Assembly (NCBI RefSeq): GCF_019710475.1
Contig: NZ_JAJFAX010000007.1
Coordinates: 225,120-289,119 of the forward strand
Direction of reading: 5' to 3'
Length of the DNA stretch: 64,000 bases
From: Glycomyces sp. TRM65418
Lineage (GTDB): Bacteria; Actinomycetota; Actinomycetes; Mycobacteriales; Micromonosporaceae
In this document: piece after piece, positions 1 to 8,582 of the stretch
Position numbering within the stretch: position 1 is the stretch's first letter
Layout: every line of letters starts with the position of its first letter
Translations under genes and position numbers: made by a program
The notes under the pieces: generated by a model
What the model was told of the DNA's origin: nothing
Databases searched by the model: none
Seen by the model: only the letters and a program-made list of their open reading frames with translations

Positions 1-743
<743 letters not shown>

Positions 744-854
744 CCCGCCTCCTTCCGGGGTTCGGCCGCCGGGCGATGCGCTACCCGCATACCGCACCGC
801 CCAGCTGGAGGAACCGTACCGGCGACCACCGACAGTTTCCGCGCTGAACGTCGA

Positions 855-884
855 AAGGGCCGGACCCCACCGGGTCCGGCCCTT
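855..884. terminator. Bidirectional hairpin terminator
   Basis: A perfect 13-bp stem (AAGGGCCGGACCC paired with its complement) encloses a CACC loop. It sits between two genes that converge on it, so it can end both transcripts. There is no long U-tract, as is usual in actinomycetes. Confidence 0.8.
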
Positions 885-901
885 CGCCGCGTCCGCCGTC
901 C

Positions 902-2095
902 TCAGAAGCCGAGGCGGCCGTAGTCCCCGAAGGCCTTCTCGACGTCGTCGAGCTCGACGCCGTAGCGGGACAGGTGGTATTCGTGGCTGCGGCGCATTCC
1001 CGGCCGGGCCAGGACCTGTTCGAGGTTGGCCGCCTCCTTCGCGGTCCACTCCATGCCGAGCCGTGCGAACAGCTTCGGCAGGTAGCCGGACGGATCGGCC
1101 GTCAGCGAGTGGTACGGCACGTCGACGAACCGCTCGCGCAGCGCGGTGGCCCGCACGGCGCGCGCCTTCGCGACGCCCTTCCCGAAGATGTCGAGCCACT
1201 CCGGGCCGATCTTCGACGCGTCGTAGGTGCGGTGGTGCAGGGCCCGCCCGGTCTCCACAAGGGAGCACCATGAGCCCATGACGGTGGCCGGGTCGCGATG
1301 CATCCACACGATCGTCGCGTCCGGGAACACCTTGAGCAGCACGTCGAGGTTGAACAGGTGGAAGGGCGTCTTGAGAACCCAGCGCTTCTGCGGCTGCCGC
1401 CACTGCAGCACCTGGAGGACGCGCTTGAGGTGGCCGTAGTCCTCGGTGTAGTCGCGCTCGTCGACCCAGCGGCGGTAGGCCGGCATGGTCGCGCGGGTGA
1501 TGAACTGGTAGCCGTGCGGCAGCGCGAACACGCACTCCTCCGGCTGCAGGGCGTTCATCGGGTGGATGAGGTCCCACACCGGGGAGGCCTTGCTGGCGAG
1601 GCTCGCCATCTGCTGGGCGTCCTTGATGAGCTTGCCGCGCAGCTTCGGGTCGATGTCGCCGCGGTGGGTGTTCATGAGCTCCCACATCAGCGGGGCCCGG
1701 TTGCCCTCGGGCTGGATGAGGATCTTGTGGGTGAGGGTCGTGGCCGTGCGCGGGAGGCCGATGACGACGATCGGGCGGTCGATCGGCTGCTGCGCGATCT
1801 CCGGATTCTCGCGGATGAGGTTCTCGACGCGCAGGTGGTTGGTCATGCGACGGGTCAGGTCGTCGATGAACCCCTGCCAGCCGACCATCGAGAGCGTGCC
1901 CTGCTTGGCCACCTGGCGGAGCAGGAATCGGTAGGAGTCGACGAACTCGGCGGCGATGGAGGCGTCGGCTTCGGCCGCCCGTTCGGCACGGCGGACCATC
2001 TTGTCGAAGACCTGGTCGACCCGGGCGCGTTGGGCGTTGACCCGTGGAGCGCTGATGGTGTTGACGGCGGTGAGCCAACGGGCGGTGCGGCGCAT
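902..2095 (-). CDS. Sulfotransferase family protein
   Basis: This 397-residue protein has the two PAPS-binding signatures of sulfotransferases. The 5'-phosphosulfate loop is VVIGLPRTATTLTHK (about residue 100). The 3'-phosphate region is WVLKTPFHLFNLD followed by WMHRDPATVMGSW. It resembles the Sulfotransfer_3 family of actinobacteria and would transfer sulfate from PAPS to an unknown hydroxyl or amine acceptor. The start at 2095 was chosen because GGAGG lies 7 nt upstream; the open frame continues much further, but that stretch is antisense to the next gene. It is divergent from the kinase-like gene starting at 2177. The substrate cannot be read from the sequence. Confidence 0.85.
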   Translation of the reverse strand: MRRTARWLTAVNTISAPRVNAQRARVDQVFDKMVRRAERAAEADASIAAEFVDSYRFLLRQVAKQGTLSMVGWQGFIDDLTRRMTNHLRVENLIRENPEIAQQPIDRPIVVIGLPRTATTLTHKILIQPEGNRAPLMWELMNTHRGDIDPKLRGKLIKDAQQMASLASKASPVWDLIHPMNALQPEECVFALPHGYQFITRATMPAYRRWVDERDYTEDYGHLKRVLQVLQWRQPQKRWVLKTPFHLFNLDVLLKVFPDATIVWMHRDPATVMGSWCSLVETGRALHHRTYDASKIGPEWLDIFGKGVAKARAVRATALRERFVDVPYHSLTADPSGYLPKLFARLGMEWTAKEAANLEQVLARPGMRRSHEYHLSRYGVELDDVEKAFGDYGRLGF

Positions 2096-2176
2096 GGGAC
2101 CTCCAGAACGGACGGGCATCGACGTGAAGAGTTTTTCATGCCGGGGGTTTCGATCGTCTTCCGCTACATTGAATCC

Positions 2177-3088
2177 GTGGAACCGGCCCCCGACCCCGAG
2201 CGGCTGCGGCTGCTGCCCGAGCTCATCGAGCACCAGCGCGTGCGCACCACGCCCGTCAAGGCGAGCGACTTCGCGATGCCACTCGCCTCGCCGAGCGCGG
2301 GCTCGGCGACCGCGCAGCGCCTCACCTTCGACGACGGCACGAGCCTGTTCGCGAAGCTCGCCGAGCAGGCCCCGCCCGGGTACCTCGAAGCCGAGGCGCA
2401 CGGGCTGCGCTGGCTGCGCGAGGCGAACGAGGCGGTGGTCGAGCCGCTGTACGCGGACGAGCGGCTGCTGGTCGAACCGTGGATCGAGCCCGCCGAGCCG
2501 ACCCGGGGGCACGCCGCCGAGCTGGGCCGCCGGCTCGCGCGCATGCACGCCGCCGGGGCCGACCGCTTCGGCGCGCCCTGGCGCGGCTACATCGGCGAGA
2601 CCTTCATGGACAACGGCCCGGCCGGGGACACGTGGGCGGAGTGGTACGCCGCCAAGCGGATCGAGCCGTACCTCAAGCCCTCCCGCGACAACGGGGCGCT
2701 CGACGCCGCCGACGTCGCCGCCGTCGAGGCCCTGGCCGCGAAGCTCCCCGACCTCGCCGGCCCCGAGGAGCCGCCCGCGCGCACCCACGGCGACCTGTGG
2801 TGGGGCAACGTGCACTGGGGCGAGGACCGGGCCTGGCTGATCGACCCGGCCGCGCACGGCGGCCACCGCGAGACCGACCTGGCGAACCTGCGCCTGTGGG
2901 GGGGCCTGCCGATGCTCGAAGCGGTCCTCGCCGGGTACGCCGAGGTGAGCGCGCTCGCCGACGGCTGGGAGGAGCGCATCGGGCTCCACCACCTGTTCCC
3001 GCTGCTGGTGCACACCACGCTCTTCGGCCGCGCCTACCGTGACCAGTTGATGGGAACCGTATCTCACTTTACGAAACTGTCATATTGA
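2177..3088 (+). CDS. Fructosamine kinase / aminoglycoside phosphotransferase-fold protein
   Basis: The 303-residue protein has the kinase-like fold of the fructosamine-3-kinase family. THGDLWWGNVHW holds the catalytic-loop aspartate and asparagine, and WLIDPAAHGGHRETDLA holds the metal-binding DPA segment. Family members phosphorylate protein-bound or free ketoamines, which lets glycation adducts fall off. I place the start at GTG 2177 because TACATT at 2165-2170 ends 6 nt before it, a leaderless arrangement; an ATG at 2138 would add 13 unlike residues and has no ribosome site. Length fits the family (about 290). The exact substrate is inferred, not seen. Confidence 0.8.
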   Translation: MEPAPDPERLRLLPELIEHQRVRTTPVKASDFAMPLASPSAGSATAQRLTFDDGTSLFAKLAEQAPPGYLEAEAHGLRWLREANEAVVEPLYADERLLVEPWIEPAEPTRGHAAELGRRLARMHAAGADRFGAPWRGYIGETFMDNGPAGDTWAEWYAAKRIEPYLKPSRDNGALDAADVAAVEALAAKLPDLAGPEEPPARTHGDLWWGNVHWGEDRAWLIDPAAHGGHRETDLANLRLWGGLPMLEAVLAGYAEVSALADGWEERIGLHHLFPLLVHTTLFGRAYRDQLMGTVSHFTKLSY

Positions 3089-3093
3089 CGAAC

Positions 3094-3099
3094 TAGGCT
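3094..3099 (+). promoter_or_regulatory. -10 element of leaderless moaA promoter
   Basis: TAGGCT ends 6 nt before the moaA ATG, and no Shine-Dalgarno sequence is present. This predicts a leaderless mRNA whose first base is at or next to the start codon. Confidence 0.6.
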
Positions 3100-3105
3100 C
3101 GATGC

Positions 3106-4146
3106 ATGTCAGCACCGACCTCGACCCCCGGCGGGGCGGCGGACGCGCCCGGCCCCGCAGGACTGCGCGACCGCCACGGCCGTACCGCGACCGACCTGCG
3201 CGTCTCCCTCACCGACCGGTGCAACCTGCGCTGCACCTACTGCATGCCCGAGGCCGGCCTGCCATGGCTGCCGAAACCGGAGCTGCTCACCGACGACGAG
3301 GTCTCGCGCCTCGTCCGGATCGCCGTCCGCGACCTCGGCGTCCGGGAAGTGCGGTTCACCGGCGGCGAGCCGCTCCTGCGCCCCGGCCTCGTCGACATCG
3401 TCGCCGCCGCCGCGGTCCTGGCACCGCGGCCCGAGATCTCCCTGACCACGAACGCGATCGGCCTCGAACGCCTCGCCGGGCCGCTCGTCGAGGCCGGGCT
3501 CGACCGCGTCAACGTCTCCCTGGACACCCTCGACCCCGGGACGTTCAAGGACCTCGCCAAGCGCGACCGCCTCGAAGCGACCCTGCGGGGCATCGACGGC
3601 GCCGCCGCGGCCGGGCTCGCGCCCGTCAAGATCAACACCGTGCTCATGCGCGGCGTCAACGACGGCGAGGCGCCCGCGCTGCTGCGCTTCGCCCTCAGCC
3701 ACGGCTACCAGCTGCGGTTCATCGAGCAGATGCCGCTCGACGCGGCGGGCGTGTGGCGGCGCGACGAGATGGTCACCGCGGCCGAGATCCTCGAGGCCCT
3801 CAAAGCCGAATTCGACCTGCAGCCCGACCCCGCGCACCGCGGCTCGGCCCCGGCCGAGACCTGGCTGGTGAACGGCGGCCCCGCGAAGGTCGGCGTCATC
3901 GGCTCGGTCACCCGCCCGTTCTGCGGCGACTGCGACCGGACCCGGCTCACCGCCGACGGGCAGGTGCGCAACTGCCTGTTCGCGCGCGGCGAGACGGACC
4001 TGCGGGGCCTCGCGCGGTCGGGCGCGTCGGACGCGGCGATCGCCGAGCGCTGGCGCGAGGCGATGTGGGGCAAGCTTCCCGGGCACGGGATCGACGACCC
4101 GTCGTTCCTGCAGCCGGCCCGGCCGATGTCGGCGATCGGGGGCTGA
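3106..4146 (+). CDS. moaA: GTP 3',8-cyclase MoaA (radical SAM)
   Basis: MoaA cyclises GTP to 3',8-cyclo-7,8-dihydro-GTP, the first step of molybdenum cofactor synthesis. The N-terminal radical SAM cluster motif CNLRCTYC (CxxxCxxC, about residue 43) and the SAM-binding FTGGEPLLRP are clear. The C-terminal second [4Fe-4S] site appears as PFCGDC with a further cysteine in VRNCLF. The protein ends in Gly-Gly, which family members need for activity. At 346 residues it has the normal length. moaD follows after 2 nt, forming a short Moco operon. The transcript appears leaderless. Confidence 0.97.
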   Translation: MSAPTSTPGGAADAPGPAGLRDRHGRTATDLRVSLTDRCNLRCTYCMPEAGLPWLPKPELLTDDEVSRLVRIAVRDLGVREVRFTGGEPLLRPGLVDIVAAAAVLAPRPEISLTTNAIGLERLAGPLVEAGLDRVNVSLDTLDPGTFKDLAKRDRLEATLRGIDGAAAAGLAPVKINTVLMRGVNDGEAPALLRFALSHGYQLRFIEQMPLDAAGVWRRDEMVTAAEILEALKAEFDLQPDPAHRGSAPAETWLVNGGPAKVGVIGSVTRPFCGDCDRTRLTADGQVRNCLFARGETDLRGLARSGASDAAIAERWREAMWGKLPGHGIDDPSFLQPARPMSAIGG

Positions 4147-4148
4147 CG

Positions 4149-4397
4149 GTGAGCGCGCAGGTGACGGTGCGGTACTTCGCGGGCGCGAAGGCGGCCGCGG
4201 GGCTCGGCGAGGAGCAGGTGAGCGCCGCGGACGTGGCCGAGCTGAAAGCGGTGCTGGGGCGGCGGCACGGTCCGGCGCTCGACAAGGTGCTCGCCGTCTC
4301 GACCCTGCTCGTGGACGGCCTGGCCGCGAAGGACCCGTCGACCGCGCTCCCGGCGGGCGTCACGGTCGAGGTGCTGCCGCCGTTCGCGGGCGGCTGA
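4149..4397 (+). CDS. moaD: Molybdopterin synthase small subunit MoaD
   Basis: An 82-residue ubiquitin-fold protein ending in FAGG; the terminal diglycine is the site that is adenylated and thiocarboxylated to supply sulfur for molybdopterin. It starts with GTG two bases after the moaA stop, so the two are very likely translated from one mRNA. ThiS has the same fold, but coupling to moaA favours MoaD. No moaE lies in the window. Confidence 0.9.
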   Translation: MSAQVTVRYFAGAKAAAGLGEEQVSAADVAELKAVLGRRHGPALDKVLAVSTLLVDGLAAKDPSTALPAGVTVEVLPPFAGG

Positions 4398-4821
4398 CAC
4401 GATCGCGGGGACGTGCGACGGGACAGGGAAGCCGCCGTTCGCGGACGCCCCGGCCGGCGGCTCGGCGACCCCGAGGCGGATCGCACCCGGCCCGGCGAGG
4501 CGCTCACACCCGATCGCGGACAACCGTGACGAGGCCGGGCGCGACCGCGCTCGGCGACGCGGGCGTTCGGCGGTCGCACGACGGCGGGGACGGCGGGGGC
4601 GGCGTGGTCCGGAAACGTGAAACGGGAAATTTCAGGATTCGTCCCAGCGCAGGCCCCTGTCCATGACCGTACGCTTCGGGTCCGACACGGTTCGCGGTCG
4701 ACTCGTCGAGCCGCTCGGCGACCGCGCCCCGGGGCGGCGTGCGGGACCTCACATGAATGCCGGCCCCGGACAACCGGGAGCCGCTGGCTCGGGCACGGGG
4801 TCTGTCTGCGAGGATGCATAG
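4398..4821. other. Intergenic stretch, no gene recognised
   Basis: These 424 bases separate moaD from the UvrD-like gene. Short open frames occur on both strands, but none has a ribosome site or recognisable composition. A slightly less GC-rich patch near 4610-4640 may hold regulatory sequence. GAGGAT at 4810-4815 could be the -10 of a leaderless promoter for the next gene. Confidence 0.5.
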
Positions 4822-6021
4822 GTGCGCCGTCCTGATGAACGCAAGCAACCGCAGGTGGCGTCCCCGCTGTTCGAGCTCTCCGCCGACATGCGGACCACCG
4901 CCGAGCGGCGTCGCCGTTCGCACCGGTCCCACCACTCCAGGTACGTCCGCGAAGCCGTGCCCATGCCCGAACCGGCGCTGACGACCCGGACCCCTGACCC
5001 GTGGCTGGAGTCCGCACCGCTCCTCACCGGCATGGACGAGGTCGGCGCGGGACTGCTCGACTCCCTGGACGCGATGCAGCGCGTCGCCGCCTCCGCCGGT
5101 CGCGGCCCCCTGCTCATCAACGCGTCCCCGGGCACCGGGAAGACGCATCTGCTCATCCGCCGGGTCGCCTACCTCGTGCAGGAACTGGGCGTGCCCGCAC
5201 GCCAGTGCCTGGTCCTGGCGGCCTCCGCGCCCGGCGCGGCCCGCATCCGCCGCGAACTCGGTGCACTGATCGGCGGCGAGGCCGCCTCGATCACCGTCGC
5301 CGAATTCGACGACTTCGCCGCCGCCGCCCCGCCCGAACTGGGCCACGTCTTCGTCGACGACCTCCCGCGCATGCCGATGCGCCTGTTCCGCCAGGTCACC
5401 GAGCACCGCGGACCCGAAGCCGACATCACCGCCACCGGCGACCCCGACTCGGCGCTGTGCACGGGCGAGCCGGCGGCGTTCAGCGCGTTCAGCGAACAGT
5501 TCCCGCAGGCCCACGTCATGCGCCTCTCCCGCAACCACCGCAGCCCCGCCGCGGTCCTCGTGGCCGCCTCGCAGGTCATCGAGCCCATCAGCCGCGTCCC
5601 CGGGCGACTCGTCCAGCCCGAGCGCCCGGCCCTGGAGGGTTCGGGCATCGGGCGGTACTTCGCGGTGGACGCCGACGACGAGAAGCGCTTCGTCGAAGAC
5701 CTCACCGATCGGCTCACCGACATGGGGGTCGCGTCGGAGGAGCTCGCGGTCATCGGACCCGACGGCATGTCCGTCGCCGAAGCCGCCGACGGCGAGTTCC
5801 GCGTGGTGTGCATCACCGGGATGACCGCCGAGGGCTGGCCGAACACGGCCGCCGCCCGCCGCGAGCTGTACGTGGCGCTCGGCCGCACCCGGGACCTGGT
5901 GTACGTGAGCCACACCGGCGCGGGCTCGCCCCTGCTGGCCGATGTGGACCAGGGGTTGTTCAGTCCTTTCGGGATGGTTCCGCAGGACCGTTCGGGTCCT
6001 GAGCAGCCGCGACTGCTGTAG
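4822..6021 (+). CDS. Reduced UvrD/SF1-helicase-like ATPase
   Basis: This 399-residue protein carries recognisable pieces of a superfamily 1 helicase core. Walker A is NASPGTGKTHLL (about residue 100), and a Walker B-like HVFVDDLPRM sits near 174. SRNHRSPAAV near 235 resembles motif IV, and YVALGRTRDLVYV near 350 resembles motif VI. Full UvrD/PcrA proteins are 650-1100 residues, so the large 1B/2B helical insertions are absent. The Walker B DE is replaced by DD. About 75 basic, low-complexity residues precede the ATPase. GTG 4822 fits a GAGGAT -10 seven bases upstream. The next gene encodes an EspI/ParA-like ATPase on the same strand. Helicase activity is doubtful; nucleotide binding is likely. 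Confidence 0.65.
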   Translation: MRRPDERKQPQVASPLFELSADMRTTAERRRRSHRSHHSRYVREAVPMPEPALTTRTPDPWLESAPLLTGMDEVGAGLLDSLDAMQRVAASAGRGPLLINASPGTGKTHLLIRRVAYLVQELGVPARQCLVLAASAPGAARIRRELGALIGGEAASITVAEFDDFAAAAPPELGHVFVDDLPRMPMRLFRQVTEHRGPEADITATGDPDSALCTGEPAAFSAFSEQFPQAHVMRLSRNHRSPAAVLVAASQVIEPISRVPGRLVQPERPALEGSGIGRYFAVDADDEKRFVEDLTDRLTDMGVASEELAVIGPDGMSVAEAADGEFRVVCITGMTAEGWPNTAAARRELYVALGRTRDLVYVSHTGAGSPLLADVDQGLFSPFGMVPQDRSGPEQPRLL

Positions 6022-6132
6022 CGGGGAAACCGGCAGCCGCGCGGAGTTCCCACGCGATCACAACGGGATGCGCCACAATAGGCGGGTAACCGCACTCTGA
6101 CGCTGAGCGCACCCGCGCGCTGGGAGGCCCCG

Positions 6133-7617
6133 ATGGAGCACACCGAAGAGGACACTGTGCCTCTGCACCGGACGGAGGCTTCAGGGTGGTCGCCGTTCGC
6201 GCCGCCAGGCGCGAACCACGAGCGCAGCGCGCCACCGGAAGTGAACGCCCAGTACAGCACCCCGGCGGACGCGGACCATGAGTCCGGCTCGCCCGAGGTG
6301 AACCGGCGGCACGGCGCCGCACCGGATGCGGACGCGCGGTTCGGCGCGCCCTCCGAGGCGAACCGGCGGCGCCACGCGCCTTCGGCAGTGCACCAGCAGC
6401 ACAGCGCCCCTGAGGACGTGATGAACCAGCAGTACGGCCCCGGCGCCGATTCGATCCGCAACCCGCGCCAGGGCGACCACGTGCCGAGCACGCCGCCGCC
6501 GGTGGCGACGCCGATGCCGGGCTCCGAGCCCGCGCAGGAAGCGCCGACCTCCCGGTTCGAGACCCGCCCCGGCGGCGACGGCTGGCCCGTCCCGCCCGAG
6601 ACCGCCCCGGCGGGCCGCCAGGTCGCCGTGCCCTCCCGCGTCCCGGTGCCGGTGTTCCCCGATCACGCCGGGGCGCTCGAGCGCATCGGCGTCACCGCCG
6701 ACGACTTCTCCTCCCGCCGCGTCGTGCCGCCCCGCCCGCCCGTGGCCGAGACCGGCCTGCGCGGCGCGCTCCACCGCCTGAGCTTCGGCCTGGTCGCCCT
6801 GCCGCCCGGTCCACGCGAGCAGGCCCGGCAGCGCGCGGTGGAGACCGTGCGCCGCAACTTCGGCGGCCTGCGGCAGATCACCGTCGTCAACCCCAAGGGC
6901 GGCGCGGGCAAGACCGTCGCGGTGCTCATGCTCGCCATGACCTTCGGCCGCCACCGCGGCGGCTACGTCCTCGCGTGGGACAACAACGAGACGCAGGGGA
7001 CCCTGGGGATGCGGGCCCAGCAGGACTTCCACGTGCGCACCGTGCGCGATCTGCTGCGGGACCTCGACCACTTCAAGGGCCCGACGGGTCGCATCGGGGA
7101 CCTGTCGCAGTACGTGCGCGCGCAGGGCGGGGCGATGTTCGACGTGCTCGCCTCGGACGAGTCGGCCACGGCCGGGGAGATGCTCACCTCGCAGGCGTTC
7201 GGCGACCTGCGGGAGGCCGTGTCCCGCTTCTACAAGCTCATCGTGGTCGACACGGGCAACAACGTGCGGGCGGCGAACTGGCAGGCGGCGATCGACGCGA
7301 CCGACCAGCTGGTGGTGACGATGTCGGCCCGGAACGACTCGGCCGAGACGGCCGCGAGGATGCTCGACCACCTCGAGCAGACCGGCAGGCGCGACCTGGT
7401 GCGCGGGGCGGTGTCGGTGGTGTCGATGCCCGCTCACCGCAAGGACGTGGACCTGCCCGCGGTGCAGCGGCACTTCGCGGCGCGCACGAGGGCGGTGCTG
7501 CTGGCGCCGTACGAGAAGCTGCTCGACTCGGGGGAGCCGATCCGCTACGACTCGTTGAGCAAGGCCTCGTCGGGGGCCTGGCTGCGGATCGCATCGGCGG
7601 TCGCCGAGGGCCTGTGA
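6133..7617 (+). CDS. EspI/ParA-like P-loop ATPase with proline-rich repeat N-terminus
   Basis: The C-terminal half is a MinD/ParA-type ATPase with a deviant Walker A (VNPKGGAGKT, about residues 251-260). LIVVDTGNN acts as the Walker B region, with a glycine-asparagine end. The first 240 residues are proline-rich and disordered and contain eight decapeptide repeats (residues 27-106). This architecture matches EspI-type ATPases linked to type VII secretion, and other actinobacterial MinD-like proteins. GGGAGG lies 8 nt before the ATG. The 3' end overlaps the convergent TetR gene by 73 bp. The 494-residue length is normal for EspI-like proteins. A role in protein export or positioning is inference. 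Confidence 0.75.
   Translation: MEHTEEDTVPLHRTEASGWSPFAPPGANHERSAPPEVNAQYSTPADADHESGSPEVNRRHGAAPDADARFGAPSEANRRRHAPSAVHQQHSAPEDVMNQQYGPGADSIRNPRQGDHVPSTPPPVATPMPGSEPAQEAPTSRFETRPGGDGWPVPPETAPAGRQVAVPSRVPVPVFPDHAGALERIGVTADDFSSRRVVPPRPPVAETGLRGALHRLSFGLVALPPGPREQARQRAVETVRRNFGGLRQITVVNPKGGAGKTVAVLMLAMTFGRHRGGYVLAWDNNETQGTLGMRAQQDFHVRTVRDLLRDLDHFKGPTGRIGDLSQYVRAQGGAMFDVLASDESATAGEMLTSQAFGDLREAVSRFYKLIVVDTGNNVRAANWQAAIDATDQLVVTMSARNDSAETAARMLDHLEQTGRRDLVRGAVSVVSMPAHRKDVDLPAVQRHFAARTRAVLLAPYEKLLDSGEPIRYDSLSKASSGAWLRIASAVAEGL
6211..6450 (+). repeat. Eight in-frame decapeptide-encoding repeats
   Basis: The segment encodes eight imperfect units of 9-11 residues, for example VNAQYSTPAD, VNRRHGAAPD, ADARFGAPSE and VHQQHSAPED. 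The pattern is a small residue, N or D, two polar residues, an aromatic or histidine, a small residue, then AP and an acidic residue. Unit DNA has diverged, so this is protein-level repetition. Confidence 0.75.
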
Positions 7618-8213
7618 GCGGCGAGGAGCTCGACCAGGCCGGTCGCGGCGTCGGCCAGGCGGCGGTCGTCCTCGTCGGCGTGGCCGACGACGAGCGCGCC
7701 CTGGACGAACACGAGGGCGGTGCGGGCGAGCCGCTCGGGGTCGGCGGCGGCGTCCATCTCGCCGCGCTCGACCGCCCGTGCCAGGATCGCGGCGAGGTCG
7801 CGTTCGAGTTCGGTCCAGGCCTCCTGGACGCGGCGCATCGTGGCGGGGTCGTCGGCGAGCTCGACGGCGGCGCGCACGAGGAAGCCGCCCTCCTTCGAGT
7901 GGCGGATCACGACGTCGAGGAGGTCGCCCACCGCCCGGGGCGCGTCGAGGCGCTCGGCGGCGCCGTCGCCGCCCCGGTCGAGCGCGCGGTGCGCGATCGC
8001 ACGCAGCTCGGGCTCGGTGTCCTCTCGGTAGCGGCCCAATGCCGTGATGTAGAGCTGGTGCTTGGAGCCGAATGCGGCGTAGAGCCCGGCGCGGTTCATG
8101 CCGGTGGCCGCGACGAGGTCCGACATGGAGGTCGCGGAGAACCCGCGCTCCAGGAAGACCCGTGTGGCGGCGCGCAGAACTCTGTCCAAATCGGCGTTCT
8201 TATTTCTGCTCAC
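7545..8213 (-). CDS. TetR-family transcriptional regulator
   Basis: A 222-residue regulator with a clear N-terminal helix-turn-helix (AATRVFLERGFSATSMSDLV, then GMNRAGLYAAFGSKHQLY) and a helical ligand-binding C-terminal half. GTG 8213 was chosen because a -35 TTGACC, an 18-bp spacer and a -10 TACGGT end 7 nt before it, giving a leaderless mRNA. It is divergent from the cobalamin-riboswitch operon and shares its 369-bp regulatory region, which holds a perfect palindrome. Its 3' end overlaps the ParA-like gene. It may repress itself and perhaps the B12 operon; the ligand is unknown. Confidence 0.9.
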   Translation of the reverse strand: MSRNKNADLDRVLRAATRVFLERGFSATSMSDLVAATGMNRAGLYAAFGSKHQLYITALGRYREDTEPELRAIAHRALDRGGDGAAERLDAPRAVGDLLDVVIRHSKEGGFLVRAAVELADDPATMRRVQEAWTELERDLAAILARAVERGEMDAAADPERLARTALVFVQGALVVGHADEDDRRLADAATGLVELLAAHRPSATADAIRSQAPDEALLNES

Positions 8214-8220
8214 GTTGTGC

Positions 8221-8250
8221 ACCGTATCGACACCCGGCGCTACGGGTCAA
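8221..8250 (-). promoter_or_regulatory. Promoter of the TetR gene
   Basis: On the minus strand TTGACC (8245-8250) and TACGGT (8221-8226) are separated by 18 bp. The -10 ends 7 nt before GTG 8213, so the transcript should be leaderless. Confidence 0.75.
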
Positions 8251-8266
8251 TAACCGGAAGGCGAGA

Positions 8267-8291
8267 GTTCACTCGCGAGACGCGAGTGAAC
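8267..8291. promoter_or_regulatory. Perfect palindrome, likely TetR operator
   Basis: GTTCACTCGCG and its exact complement flank a central AGA (11+3+11). It lies between the divergent tetR and riboswitch promoters, 16 bp beyond the tetR -35 and 24 bp upstream of the operon -35. Size and position suit a TetR dimer pair. Confidence 0.7.
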
Positions 8292-8315
8292 GGCTGCACT
8301 GCGCGAGCGACCAGC

Positions 8316-8345
8316 TTGACACTCGGCGAAACCACCCGCGAGAAT
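8316..8345 (+). promoter_or_regulatory. Promoter of the cobalamin-riboswitch operon
   Basis: A consensus -35 TTGACA (8316-8321) is followed after 18 bp by GAGAAT (8340-8345). Transcription would start near 8352, just before the riboswitch core. Confidence 0.8.
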
Positions 8346-8354
8346 GGGCCCAAA

Positions 8355-8475
8355 CTGAACAGGCGCCAGGCGGGGGAAGTCCGGTGAAAGGCCGGCGCTG
8401 ACCCGCAACGGTAGTCGCGGTCGTCTCCGAACGACAGCCGAGCACCCTTCACGAGCTCGGTCCCCCGCGTGAGCC
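8355..8475 (+). ncRNA. Cobalamin (AdoCbl) riboswitch
   Basis: The conserved core GGTGAAAGGCC with GCTG, then ACCCGCAACGGTAG at 8401-8414, is diagnostic. The B12 box appears as AGCCGAGCACC at 8436-8446. GCGGGGGA at 8370-8377 pairs with TCCCCCGC at 8461-8468 to close the aptamer. The element sits in the 5' leader of an operon for two secreted proteins and an ECF transporter, so cobalamin should switch the operon off. A 7-bp hairpin (8507-8513 with 8522-8528) lies between the aptamer and the ribosome site and may be the expression platform. Confidence 0.93.
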
Positions 8476-8582
8476 CGAATGCCCGCCGGTGCCGCCCATC
8501 TGTCAACGCCTGTCGTGGTCTACAGGCGCTTGCGGCGCCGCCGCCTGCCCGAAGACCCACTCGCTCTAGGAAAGGTCAGGCA

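Noticed and set aside
2096..3067. Minus-strand extension of the sulfotransferase frame to 3067
   Set aside because: It is antisense to the fructosamine-kinase-like gene and a good ribosome site marks the start at 2095.
4617..4835. 72-residue frame in the moaD/UvrD-like gap
   Set aside because: Arginine-rich shadow-like composition, no ribosome site, and it runs into the next gene.
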